Origin: Defluviitaleaceae bacterium
GTDB taxonomy: Bacteria > Bacillota > Clostridia > Lachnospirales > WQUN01
Assembly (NCBI GenBank): GCA_009782245.1
Contig: WRKK01000302.1
Coordinates: 1 to 11,237 of the forward strand
Direction of reading: 5' to 3'
DNA length: 11,237 nt
Part shown: positions 1 through 5,705 of the stretch, piece after piece
How the letters are laid out: the number at the start of each line of letters is the position of its first letter
Numbering within the stretch: position 1 is the stretch's first letter
The notes under the pieces: generated by a model
What the model saw: only the letters and a program-made list of their open reading frames with translations
What the model was told of the DNA's origin: nothing
The model's database searches: none
Program-made: the position numbers and the translations under genes

Positions 1-113
1 GAGGACGGTCGCCCGTACAATATGCGTCCCCGTAGGGGCGACCGTCCTCGGTCGCCCGTTTGCCCATTCCGGATTTTAGCTTAAGTATACTCAGGTGGAC
101 AGGTCGCCCCTAC
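1..113. repeat. GC-rich 'gggcgacc' palindromic repeat element, copy 1 (may extend beyond the window)
   Basis: No gene is seen here. The block is built from gggcgacc/ggtcgccc arms. Bases 1-14 are the exact reverse complement of 36-49. Bases 36-43 and 50-57 form an 8-bp stem around the loop gtcctc. gtaggggcgacc at 32-43 is inverted at 102-113. The 22-base hairpin at 36-57 recurs identically at 4340-4361, and 50-70 is the exact reverse complement of 4272-4292. The inner edge abuts the stop codon of the neighbouring minus-strand gene (113-115), so the hairpins would lie in the 3' end of its transcript. There is no T-run, so a classical terminator is not supported. Confidence 0.8.
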
Positions 114-664
114 TATGTTGTTTGTTCCTTTGTTTCTTCTTGTTCCGTTTCGGTTGGGGTTTCGGTTGTAGTTTCGGGTGGGTTTGCTATGTTGGCTGTG
201 TTTTCTATATCTGCTATATCCGATATATCCGCCGATTTTGCTGGCTCTTCCGTGTTTTCTTCCGTTGTTTCCGTTGTTTCCGTTGACAAATTTTCTTCTG
301 TTTCTAGCATTTTTTCCATTTCTGCCATTTCTGCCAATTCTGCCAATTCTTCTATTAATTCTGCCAAAAATTCAACATCGTCATCTTCTATTTGTTCAAA
401 GCCAAAAAAACTTGCGGTTATTGTGCCTGGGAAATTTGTTATATAGGTATTAAAACGGTCAACGGCTTTTTGGTGGGATTTTTGCAGCTTGCGTATTTTG
501 TCCAGTTGCTTGTAATCTTGGGCGTTTAGTAATGTTGTCAACTCTTTTTGCAGGCGTTCTACCTTGCCAAGCCTTGATGTTAGCCGAGTAACTAGCAGTG
601 TAACCGCCGAAGACAGCACTATTACAGCAACGAAAATCAGGGTCATATTAGAAAAGTTTATCAT
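113..664 (-). CDS. Small membrane-anchored coiled-coil protein with acidic Thr/Glu-rich tail, function unknown
   Basis: I do not recognise a family for this 183-residue protein. Residues about 8-26 form one hydrophobic segment, probably an N-terminal membrane anchor. Residues about 29-72 are charged and heptad-like (KVERLQKEL, LDKIRKLQKSHQKAVDRF), suggesting a coiled coil. A short ordered-looking part follows (ITNFPGTITASFFGFEQI). The C-terminal half is acidic and repetitive: AELIEELAELAEMAEMEKM, then Thr/Glu runs such as TETTETTEENTEE, so it is likely disordered. The ATG lies 6 bases after the stop of the flavodoxin/SCP2 gene and has no clear Shine-Dalgarno sequence (the spacer is CCGCCC). 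Translation by coupling to that gene is therefore likely, which implies a shared transcript. The stop codon touches a palindromic repeat. That it is a real gene is fairly sure from the membrane segment, the close spacing and the coherent frame; its role is open. Confidence 0.7.
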   Translation of the reverse strand: MINFSNMTLIFVAVIVLSSAVTLLVTRLTSRLGKVERLQKELTTLLNAQDYKQLDKIRKLQKSHQKAVDRFNTYITNFPGTITASFFGFEQIEDDDVEFLAELIEELAELAEMAEMEKMLETEENLSTETTETTEENTEEPAKSADISDIADIENTANIANPPETTTETPTETEQEETKEQTT

Positions 665-670
665 GGGCGG

Positions 671-2245
671 TTACAGCTTAAACAGCGAGTCAAATTTAGT
701 AAGCAACACAAAATTACCGCGCACTTTTATTCGCCCAATCATAAATGCTCGTTGTGCCGTTTGGTTGCCTTTTAGCACTTCTTTCCAGTTTTTGGCATCG
801 GCGGTTATTGTAATTTCGGGGTTTTCTACTATGCCGTCGGTATATTCACATTCGCTGTTGAGAACAGAAATGTAGCCGTTAAAGGTTTCTTCGCCTGTTA
901 TGTTAAACTGGATAACCGCCCTAAGCCCCGCCGATATATGCGGTTGAAAATAATGCGGCAAATTTTGCGTCATTTGCTTGGTTGTTTTTACGGACGGCGT
1001 TACTGTTTCGGTTGGCTCTAGCGGTTTTGGCTCGGTTATTTTTTTGATTTCTTTGATTTCTTTGATTTCTGGCGGTTCTTTTGTGATTTCTTTTGTGATT
1101 TCTTGTACTTCCCTTACTTCTCTTATTTCTCGGATTTCTGGCGGTATTTTTTCGGCTCTTTCGGGTTTTGGCGGCTCTGGTGGCGGATTATATATTGGCG
1201 GTTGCGGCTGTTGCTGATATTTTGGCGGTTCTTGTTGATATTGCGGCGGTTGATATTGCTGGGGTTGCTGATATTGCGGTTGTTGATACTGTTGCGGCTC
1301 TGGTTGATATTGCGGTTGTTGTGGTTGTTGATATTGCGGTTGTTGATATTGCGGCGGCTCTGGTTGATATTGCGGCGGTTGCTGATATTGCGGTTGCTGA
1401 TATTGTGGTTGCGGCTGTTGATATTTCGGCGGTTCTGGCTGATATTGCGGTTGTTGGTACTGTTGCGGGCTTGGCGTTTTTATCGATCCCATCGAGCCCA
1501 TCGAGCCCATCGAGCCCATCGAACCACCAATCGAACCAGGCGCATATTTTTGCGAGAACATTTCGGTTAGTTCTTGTATATCCTGTTCTTGTTTGTCCAG
1601 GTAGACATTTTGCCCGTAGTTGTTGGGGTTTTGCATATAAGACGGCTGGGTTGGTTTGTGGTTTATTTGGGCAATTAGTGCAACGGGATTATCCAGCGGC
1701 ACAATATATTTGCGGTTTTGCCGAACAGCCCGATAAAAATCTTCGGCTATTTTCTCCACAATATCCCGCACAGAGCCGAGTTCAACATCAACGCCGCCCT
1801 CGATAGTCATTGCATAATTTTCCTGCAAGCCGATGCGACCGCTTTCAAAGCCGCCAAAATAGCAGATAGTGCGACCTAGGTAATCCAATGCGGTACGCTC
1901 GCCGCCATTTTTGGAGACAACAATCGGCAAGCAATATTTTTCAAACAAAACATCGTTGTAATCGTTACATTCTAAAAATTCCAAAAAAGTTTGCAAAATA
2001 GAACTGGGCGCAAAAAGTTGCGAGGTACACGCCAAAATAACGCCTTTAGAATTTCGCAGCCGCGAGATAATGTCGTCCATAACACGGGCACGCAGCCCAT
2101 CAAAATAGGACATCTGCGCAAAGCCCAAATTTATCTGATCAATCTCCATATCAAGTTCGGTTAAAGCAGTAGCCACAATAGAAATAACTCGGTTAAGCCC
2201 AAAATCATAATGCGGAACGCTGCCATTTACGATAGCAATTCTCAT
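671..2245 (-). CDS. Flavodoxin-fold (FMN reductase-like) domain fused through a Pro/Gln-rich linker to an SCP2 lipid-binding domain
   Basis: This 524-residue protein has two folded ends and a long linker. Residues 1-190 resemble the NAD(P)H-dependent FMN reductase/flavodoxin fold: first strand and loop MRIAIVNGSVPHYDFG, a second strand ending in ACTSQLFAPSS (where these proteins have the flavin-contact loop), and IVVSKNGGERTALDYLG. The usual Ser/Thr-rich GSPR loop is not well kept, so FMN binding is uncertain. Residues 238-254 are Gly-Ser-Met repeats, 259-345 are QPQYQ-type repeats, and 368-407 are Glu-Ile-Lys/Arg repeats. Residues 431-524 match the SCP2 sterol-carrier domain well (AVIQFNITGEE, ENPEITITADAKNW, AFMIGRIKVRGNF), a fold that binds lipids or acts as an accessory domain. 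The start is supported by AAAGGAG at 2251-2257. There is no signal peptide, so it is probably cytoplasmic. The next gene starts 6 bases downstream and encodes a membrane protein, a possible partner. The substrate is unknown. Confidence 0.8.
   Translation of the reverse strand: MRIAIVNGSVPHYDFGLNRVISIVATALTELDMEIDQINLGFAQMSYFDGLRARVMDDIISRLRNSKGVILACTSQLFAPSSILQTFLEFLECNDYNDVLFEKYCLPIVVSKNGGERTALDYLGRTICYFGGFESGRIGLQENYAMTIEGGVDVELGSVRDIVEKIAEDFYRAVRQNRKYIVPLDNPVALIAQINHKPTQPSYMQNPNNYGQNVYLDKQEQDIQELTEMFSQKYAPGSIGGSMGSMGSMGSMGSIKTPSPQQYQQPQYQPEPPKYQQPQPQYQQPQYQQPPQYQPEPPQYQQPQYQQPQQPQYQPEPQQYQQPQYQQPQQYQPPQYQQEPPKYQQQPQPPIYNPPPEPPKPERAEKIPPEIREIREVREVQEITKEITKEPPEIKEIKEIKKITEPKPLEPTETVTPSVKTTKQMTQNLPHYFQPHISAGLRAVIQFNITGEETFNGYISVLNSECEYTDGIVENPEITITADAKNWKEVLKGNQTAQRAFMIGRIKVRGNFVLLTKFDSLFKL
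1034..1138 (-). repeat. Glu-Ile-Lys/Arg coding repeat in the linker of the flavodoxin/SCP2 gene
   Basis: On the plus strand the DNA shows repeats of tttgatttc and cttatttct type. On the coding strand these encode alternating units such as EIREIREVREV, EITKEITKE and EIKEIKEIKK (residues about 370-404). The even charge pattern could form a rigid single helix, unlike the flexible Pro/Gln stretch before it. Confidence 0.75.
1211..1471 (-). repeat. Pro/Gln/Tyr coding repeat (QPQYQ type) in the flavodoxin/SCP2 gene
   Basis: Imperfect repeats built from gatattgcggttgt-like units on the plus strand encode about 17 QYQ-centred units (QPQYQQ, QYQPEPP, PKYQQP) across residues 259-345. The low complexity explains the long Ala/Val/Asp- and Leu/Arg-rich open frames on the opposite strand, which are not genes. 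Such DNA is prone to length change by slippage, so unit number probably varies between strains. Confidence 0.9.
1482..1526 (-). repeat. 9-bp tandem repeat coding for Gly-Ser-Met
   Basis: Five consecutive 9-base units are present: atcgatccc, then atcgagccc three times, then atcgaacca. They encode part of the GSMGSMGSMGSMGS tract (residues about 240-254) at the junction between the flavodoxin-like domain and the Pro/Gln linker. The three central units are identical, which points to recent slippage. Confidence 0.9.
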
Positions 2246-2279
2246 AGTTTCTCCTTTGTTCTGGTTAAATTTCTTGGCA

Positions 2280-2379
2280 AATTTTGAAAATTTTGCTCTT
2301 CTAATTTTTACTATGCTTTTCTTGCTTTTCTATTATACTCCAATTTTGAAAATTTTGCTGAAAAATTTTGAAAATTTTG
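2280..2379. repeat. Three 16-bp AT-rich direct repeats upstream of the flavodoxin/SCP2 gene
   Basis: aattttgaaaattttg occurs at 2280-2295, 2342-2357 and 2364-2379. Each copy contains tandem aaaatttt-like half-sites. They flank the likely -10 box at 2332-2337. They could be operator sites or intrinsically bent A-tract DNA; the sequence alone does not decide. Confidence 0.7.
2332..2337 (-). promoter_or_regulatory. Probable -10 box (TATAAT) for the flavodoxin/SCP2 unit
   Basis: The minus strand reads GGAGTATAATAG, a perfect -10 hexamer 87 bases upstream of the ATG at 2245. There is no good -35 hexamer at 16-18 bases; the best spot reads CAGCAA. The promoter may be weak or activator-dependent, and the flanking AT repeats may take part. 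Confidence 0.35.
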
Positions 2380-2427
2380 TTGAAATCATTATTAATTTAT
2401 TGCAAAACGATTTTAACGTTTGCTTAG

Positions 2428-4047
2428 CTACCTAGAATTTTCCGCTAAATTGGGCAACTGGGTAGTATTCAGCCAGAAGTAAAAAAATCGTTGTAGCGTT
2501 CTGCCGTGAATTTCTTCGGCGAGTGCGATAAATTCGGTAGAATCCGCTCGGGAGAAAGCGAAACGGTTGTAATATTCCCGCAAAAGATGCCGAAAATTTT
2601 CCTCGCCCATTTCGTGGTACAGCGAGTAAAACATCAACTGGGATTTTCTGTGTTGTATGCGAAAATAATCCAGCCAACTTTCGTATACGGCTATACTGTT
2701 GGAAATTCGCCGCAAATAATCATTTTCAACCACACCTTGCCGACTTATCAAATAATTTTGTTCCCGTTCCATTGCGGTGCGTAAGGCTTGCGGTTCTCCT
2801 AAAAGCCCTTCGTGCAAAAACATTACCAAGCCGCCGCTTAGCCACGCCTCTTCTATCGGATTTGTGCCAACCACTACTGAAAACCATTGATGTCCTATCT
2901 CGTTGCGCAAGCTGGTTAGTGTTTGCGATGTGCGTAAATGGTTGCTATCCATAAATATTACTGCCGAAAAATTTTCAGCATTACGAAACATATCCGTTTC
3001 TACGATATTCAGCTGTTGATAGGGCAACGGGCCAATAGTTTCTTCAAAAAAAGTTACACTTTCGCTGGCAACGCCCAAAATACGCTCTGTGTCTATGTCG
3101 GCTGTAAAATGGTACAAAATTATTTCCTGCCCTGCTGGCGTTGTTGTGGTGGCTCGCTGAAAATGCGGCGAAATTGCAAAGGCAAAATCTCGTATCATAG
3201 GTGCGTTAAACGTGGTTATCATGCGGCTTTCTTCCTCTAGGCTAACTTGCGTTTTTGTGCCTGGGCCCGCAACAATGTAGTTGATTGGCGTGTTTATCTC
3301 GACAACATAATTTACGGTATTTAGCAAAAACGGGTTGCCCATTGCGTAAAACGGCTCTGTGTGCCATTCTGTGCCGTCAAAAACCGCCTCGAACGGCAAA
3401 AACGCACCGCCCCAAATTGTATGACTGTTACTGCCCGTTCTATGTGCCATGTTTGGGATAATTGCATCAAATTGTATCAAAATTTGTATGGTTTCGTTTG
3501 GTTCAAGCGGAATGGGCAAAGTTATTGTAAGCACCGTGCCGCTAAGCTGAAAATCCAAAACATCATTACCGTGCGAAACTAGCACAATATTCATGTTTGC
3601 GTACGTTTTGCCCTGCCGAAAAATACGGTTAAAAAATTCGTCTGGGAACGGCTGAACGGGTTCAAAGGCTCGCCAAGCGTTTAACGGAACCCGAAAAACA
3701 AGCTCTGTAAGCGGAAAACTTGTGCGATTGGTATAAGTAACGCTTTGCATACCGTGCATTTGGCGGGTTTCCTCGTTTAAGTCCAGCGATACAAAATAAT
3801 CGTTAAACAGCGGAATAACTATCGTTTCGGCGGGTGGCGGGTCTTCTATTAATAATATCGGCAATTCGGGCGTTTCGGAAATATCCGCAATAATGACAGG
3901 CGGCACAGGAACATCAGCCAGTTCCTCGGGCGGCACGGCATCTCCGCAAGCGGTAAAAAATCCCAAAAATCCTATAAAAACTAAAGAAAGCAAGGTTGCA
4001 AAAAAAACGTTGGTTGGTAAAATTTTGGAAAATATTTGCTTTAGCAT
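2428..4047 (-). CDS. Lipoprotein with M1-family metallopeptidase fold, probably catalytically inactive
   Basis: This 539-residue protein has an N-terminal hydrophobic segment (about 13-33) ending in FFTAC with Cys34, a lipobox-like lipoprotein signal, followed by a Pro/Glu/Ile-rich spacer to about residue 78. The body aligns with bacterial M1 aminopeptidase-like proteins: a beta N-domain with GMQSVTYTNRTSFPLTELVFRV, then QQLNIVETD, NEIGHQWF, a WL motif and the helical HRKSQLMFYSL stretch. The zinc site HExxH-x18-E is broken: the first His is Asn382, the final Glu is Gly405, and only His386 and Glu383 remain. The tyrosine of the usual YxKGA motif is His466. The frame is intact, a consensus promoter and AAAGGGGG (4055-4062) precede the ATG, so the protein is likely made and kept as a non-peptidase. 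A role in binding peptides or cell-wall material on the outer membrane face is inference only. Confidence 0.85.
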   Translation of the reverse strand: MLKQIFSKILPTNVFFATLLSLVFIGFLGFFTACGDAVPPEELADVPVPPVIIADISETPELPILLIEDPPPAETIVIPLFNDYFVSLDLNEETRQMHGMQSVTYTNRTSFPLTELVFRVPLNAWRAFEPVQPFPDEFFNRIFRQGKTYANMNIVLVSHGNDVLDFQLSGTVLTITLPIPLEPNETIQILIQFDAIIPNMAHRTGSNSHTIWGGAFLPFEAVFDGTEWHTEPFYAMGNPFLLNTVNYVVEINTPINYIVAGPGTKTQVSLEEESRMITTFNAPMIRDFAFAISPHFQRATTTTPAGQEIILYHFTADIDTERILGVASESVTFFEETIGPLPYQQLNIVETDMFRNAENFSAVIFMDSNHLRTSQTLTSLRNEIGHQWFSVVVGTNPIEEAWLSGGLVMFLHEGLLGEPQALRTAMEREQNYLISRQGVVENDYLRRISNSIAVYESWLDYFRIQHRKSQLMFYSLYHEMGEENFRHLLREYYNRFAFSRADSTEFIALAEEIHGRTLQRFFYFWLNTTQLPNLAENSR

Positions 4048-4094
4048 ATTCAGACCCCCTTTGTGTTGTTGCGATGTTTTGTAGATTATTAAAC

Positions 4095-4153
4095 AACTTC
4101 AAAACCGTGGGGCGCTGCCCCACACCCCGCAAGGAGCGCGCCCCTTGACCCGC
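4095..4153 (-). repeat. GC-rich hairpin repeat in the leader of the M1-like gene (short copy, 59 bp)
   Basis: Read on the minus strand, it runs from gcgggtcaaggggcgcgc to ccccacggttttgaagtt. It contains the hairpins caaggggc-gc-gctccttg and gtggggc-agc-gccccac; the second is followed two bases later by TTTT. It matches 8731-8813 base for base apart from a 24-base internal unit missing here. It lies between the promoter at 4187-4215 and the ribosome binding site, so it would be transcribed in the leader of about 130 bases. Confidence 0.9.
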
Positions 4154-4186
4154 ATTTTTTGTTAAGTTGCAATTAATATATACCAA

Positions 4187-4215
4187 ATTATAACAGATGT
4201 TCAAAAAATTGTCAA
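4187..4215 (-). promoter_or_regulatory. Consensus sigma-A promoter for the M1-like lipoprotein gene
   Basis: On the minus strand: TTGACA (4210-4215), a 17-base spacer, and TATAAT (4187-4192) preceded by TGT, an extended -10. All twelve hexamer positions match consensus. Transcription would start near 4180 and read through the GC-rich hairpin repeat before reaching the ATG at 4047. Confidence 0.8.
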
Positions 4216-4224
4216 CACTACGAT

Positions 4225-4268
4225 TTTATATTGATAATTTTCGCAAAATATGTTAGTATTAGCCAAAT
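4225..4268 (+). repeat. 44-bp promoter-bearing direct repeat, first copy (second copy at 4430-4473)
   Basis: Bases 4225-4268 match 4430-4473 at a constant 205-base offset with 4 differences in 44. The matching part spans a -35 box, 17-base spacer, -10 box and the ttagc(c/t)aaat that follows. A GC-rich repeat element fills the space between the two copies. Confidence 0.85.
4231..4259 (+). promoter_or_regulatory. Promoter-like site P1 toward murG
   Basis: TTGATA (4231-4236), a 17-base spacer, then TAGTAT (4254-4259) with TGT in front as an extended -10. Its -35 box lies 15 bases from the -35 box of the divergent minus-strand promoter, so the two may compete for polymerase. A transcript from here would contain the gggcgacc hairpins before murG. 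Confidence 0.5.
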
Positions 4269-4271
4269 ATT

Positions 4272-4411
4272 GGAATGGGCAAACGGGCGACCGACCCCCC
4301 TGCGTACATTTTTATTGAACCATTAGGGATTAGACGGACGGGCGACCGTCCTCGGTCGCCCGTTCGCCCCCAACCATTACGCCCGTTTGCCCGTTCGCCC
4401 GTTCGCCCCTA
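4272..4411. repeat. GC-rich 'gggcgacc' repeat element, copy 2
   Basis: This AT-poor block contains the same 22-base hairpin as copy 1 (4340-4361) and a 21-base stretch (4272-4292) that is the exact inverse of 50-70. It also has 8-base tandem units gcccgtt(t/c) at 4381-4404. Bases 4283-4347 resemble 11092-11152 near the right end: two acgggcgacc arms enclosing a shared core around ttttattgaaccatt. It has no open reading frame of its own. Confidence 0.8.
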
Positions 4412-4435
4412 CATTTTTGGCATTACAAGTTTATA

Positions 4436-4464
4436 TTGACAATTTTCGCAAAATATGTTACTGT
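4436..4464 (+). promoter_or_regulatory. Promoter-like site P2 toward murG
   Basis: TTGACA (4436-4441, a perfect -35), a 17-base spacer and TACTGT (4459-4464) with TGT in front as an extended -10. It is the second copy of the duplicated segment and would give a leader of about 78 bases before the murG start. Confidence 0.55.
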
Positions 4465-4548
4465 TAGCTAAATCAAGCCATTTGGCACGGGCAACACTTG
4501 GCAACTCACCCAAAACCCACAACCCCCCAACCAGAAAGGACGGTTTAC

Positions 4549-5607
4549 TTGAAAATAATTCTAACAGGCGGCGGCACGGCAGGGCACGTAACGCCAAACA
4601 TAGCTTTGTTGCCAACATTGGCAAAATTGGGCTATTCTGTCGAATATATTGGCAGCCACAACGGTATAGAAAACGGGCTTATCAACCTTTGTGGCATTCC
4701 TTACCACAGCATTTCCAGCGGAAAGTTGCGCCGCTATTTTGATATGAAAAATTTTACCGATGTTTTCCGCATTATTAAAGGCTTGTGCGATTCTTTGCTG
4801 CTGTTGCGAAAAATTAAGCCAAACGTTATTTTTAGCAAAGGTGGCTTTGTTGCTGTACCTGTCGCTATTGCGGCGGCTATGCTAAAAATTCCAATCGTTA
4901 TCCACGAATCGGATATAACGCCAGGGCTTGCAACCCGCATTGCTTTGCCTTTTGCCAAAGTTATGTGTGCCAGCTTTCCCGAAACTATCCGCAATAACAA
5001 CAAGGGCGTTTTAACAGGCAGCCCAATCCGCCAAGAGTTGCTAAATGGCGATAAATCCGCCGCAATGAACTTGTGCGGGTTTAATAATTTGCCAAAAAAG
5101 CCGATTATTTTGGTTATTGGCGGAAGTTTGGGCGCTGTTGCCATAAATAAGCATATTTTTGAACTTTTACCCAAACTTTTGCAAGATTTCCATATTATAC
5201 ACATTTGCGGAAAAGGTAACGCACTACAAGATGCCCAAGCGGGCTACGCTCCCTTTGAATACTTGCAAGACGAGTTGCCAGCCGTTTTTGCCGCCGCCGA
5301 TTTAATAATATCCCGCGCGGGTGCAAACACGCTGTTCGAGCTACTTGCACTAAAAAAGCCCCATTTGCTTATTCCGCTAACAAAAGCCGCCAGCCGCGGC
5401 GACCAGCTACTAAATGCGGCTTCCTTTGAAAAACAGGGCTTTTCTATGGTGCTGCACGAAGAGGAACTCTCCGCCGATACGCTCTACAACGCACTCGCCG
5501 CCCTATACCACAACCAAGACGACTATATCGCAAAAATGCAAGCCCACCAAACCGCTGACGGAATCACAAAAATTGTGGAAGAAATAAAGCGTTGGACAAA
5601 AAAATAA
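4549..5607 (+). CDS. murG: UDP-GlcNAc:undecaprenyl-PP-MurNAc-pentapeptide GlcNAc transferase (lipid II synthase)
   Basis: MurG adds GlcNAc from UDP-GlcNAc to lipid I on the inner face of the membrane, giving lipid II. The frame shows the GT-B/GT28 hallmarks: the N-terminal glycine loop KIILTGGGTAGH (residues 2-13), HESDITPGLA (from His119), the C-domain loop GGSLGA (191-196), and SRAGANTLFEL (255-265), where Glu264 is the expected ribose contact. RGDQLLNA follows in the acceptor/nucleotide cleft. The start chosen is TTG at 4549: it places the usual MurG N-terminus at residue 1 and has AAAGGA at 4535-4540, 8 bases upstream. The same frame opens at TTG 4498, but there is no ribosome binding site and the extra 17 residues are unlike MurG. 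The protein is 352 residues, normal for the family. It is the first gene of a mur block; in most dcw clusters murG follows ftsW. Confidence 0.95.
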   Translation: MKIILTGGGTAGHVTPNIALLPTLAKLGYSVEYIGSHNGIENGLINLCGIPYHSISSGKLRRYFDMKNFTDVFRIIKGLCDSLLLLRKIKPNVIFSKGGFVAVPVAIAAAMLKIPIVIHESDITPGLATRIALPFAKVMCASFPETIRNNNKGVLTGSPIRQELLNGDKSAAMNLCGFNNLPKKPIILVIGGSLGAVAINKHIFELLPKLLQDFHIIHICGKGNALQDAQAGYAPFEYLQDELPAVFAAADLIISRAGANTLFELLALKKPHLLIPLTKAASRGDQLLNAASFEKQGFSMVLHEEELSADTLYNALAALYHNQDDYIAKMQAHQTADGITKIVEEIKRWTKK

Positions 5608-5621
5608 ATTTTGTGTATAAT
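5592..5621 (+). promoter_or_regulatory. Possible promoter for murE overlapping the murG 3' end
   Basis: A perfect TATAAT at 5616-5621 lies 18 bases after TTGGAC (5592-5597), a half-matching -35 box inside the last murG codons. If used, transcription would start near 5628 and include the small leader ORF at 5673. Confidence 0.4.
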
Positions 5622-5672
5622 AATTTTGATAGATATTGAAAGTGCTGAAAATACAAGCAGAAAGGGGCAGTA

Positions 5673-5705
5673 ATGCAGAAACACGCATTACAAAACAGGT
5701 TATGA
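5673..5705 (+). CDS. 10-codon leader ORF overlapping the murE start
   Basis: ATG at 5673 has a good ribosome binding site, AGAAAGGGG (5659-5667), 5 bases upstream. The frame reads MQKHALQNRL and ends with TGA at 5703-5705. That TGA shares ATGA with the murE ATG at 5702, so a ribosome that finishes the peptide is placed on the murE start. The ATG of murE has no Shine-Dalgarno sequence of its own at the right distance. The simplest reading is translational coupling. A single-base frameshift that once linked this start to murE, or a sequencing error, is the alternative. Confidence 0.5.
   Translation: MQKHALQNRL

Noticed and set aside
1..57. gggcgacc hairpins as a terminator for the minus-strand unit, or as a CRISPR repeat
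   Set aside because: There is no T-run after the stem, and the spacing of the palindromes is irregular with no equal-length unique spacers, so neither reading holds.
1103..1806. Long plus-strand open frames rich in Leu/Arg/Trp or Ala/Val/Asp opposite the linker region
   Set aside because: They are antisense shadows of the Pro/Gln/Tyr and Glu-Ile repeats; composition is purely repeat-driven and there is no ribosome binding site or family likeness.
2402..2423. gcaaaacg-attttaa-cgtttgc hairpin just after the M1-like gene as a terminator
   Set aside because: The stem is short, has a bulged base, and the minus strand continues with AATAAATT rather than a T-run.
3914..4204. Minus-strand frame of 96 codons crossing the M1-like gene start and its leader
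   Set aside because: It overlaps the lipoprotein signal region out of frame, runs through the GC-rich hairpin repeat and covers the promoter; no ribosome binding site was found.
4409..4624. Minus-strand frame of 71 codons opposite the murG start region
   Set aside because: It overlaps promoter P2 and the murG N-terminus and resembles no protein; it is a shadow frame.
5636..5701. TTG at 5636 as the murE start
   Set aside because: There is no ribosome binding site before it, and the extra 22 residues do not resemble the MurE N-terminus, which begins well at ATG 5702.
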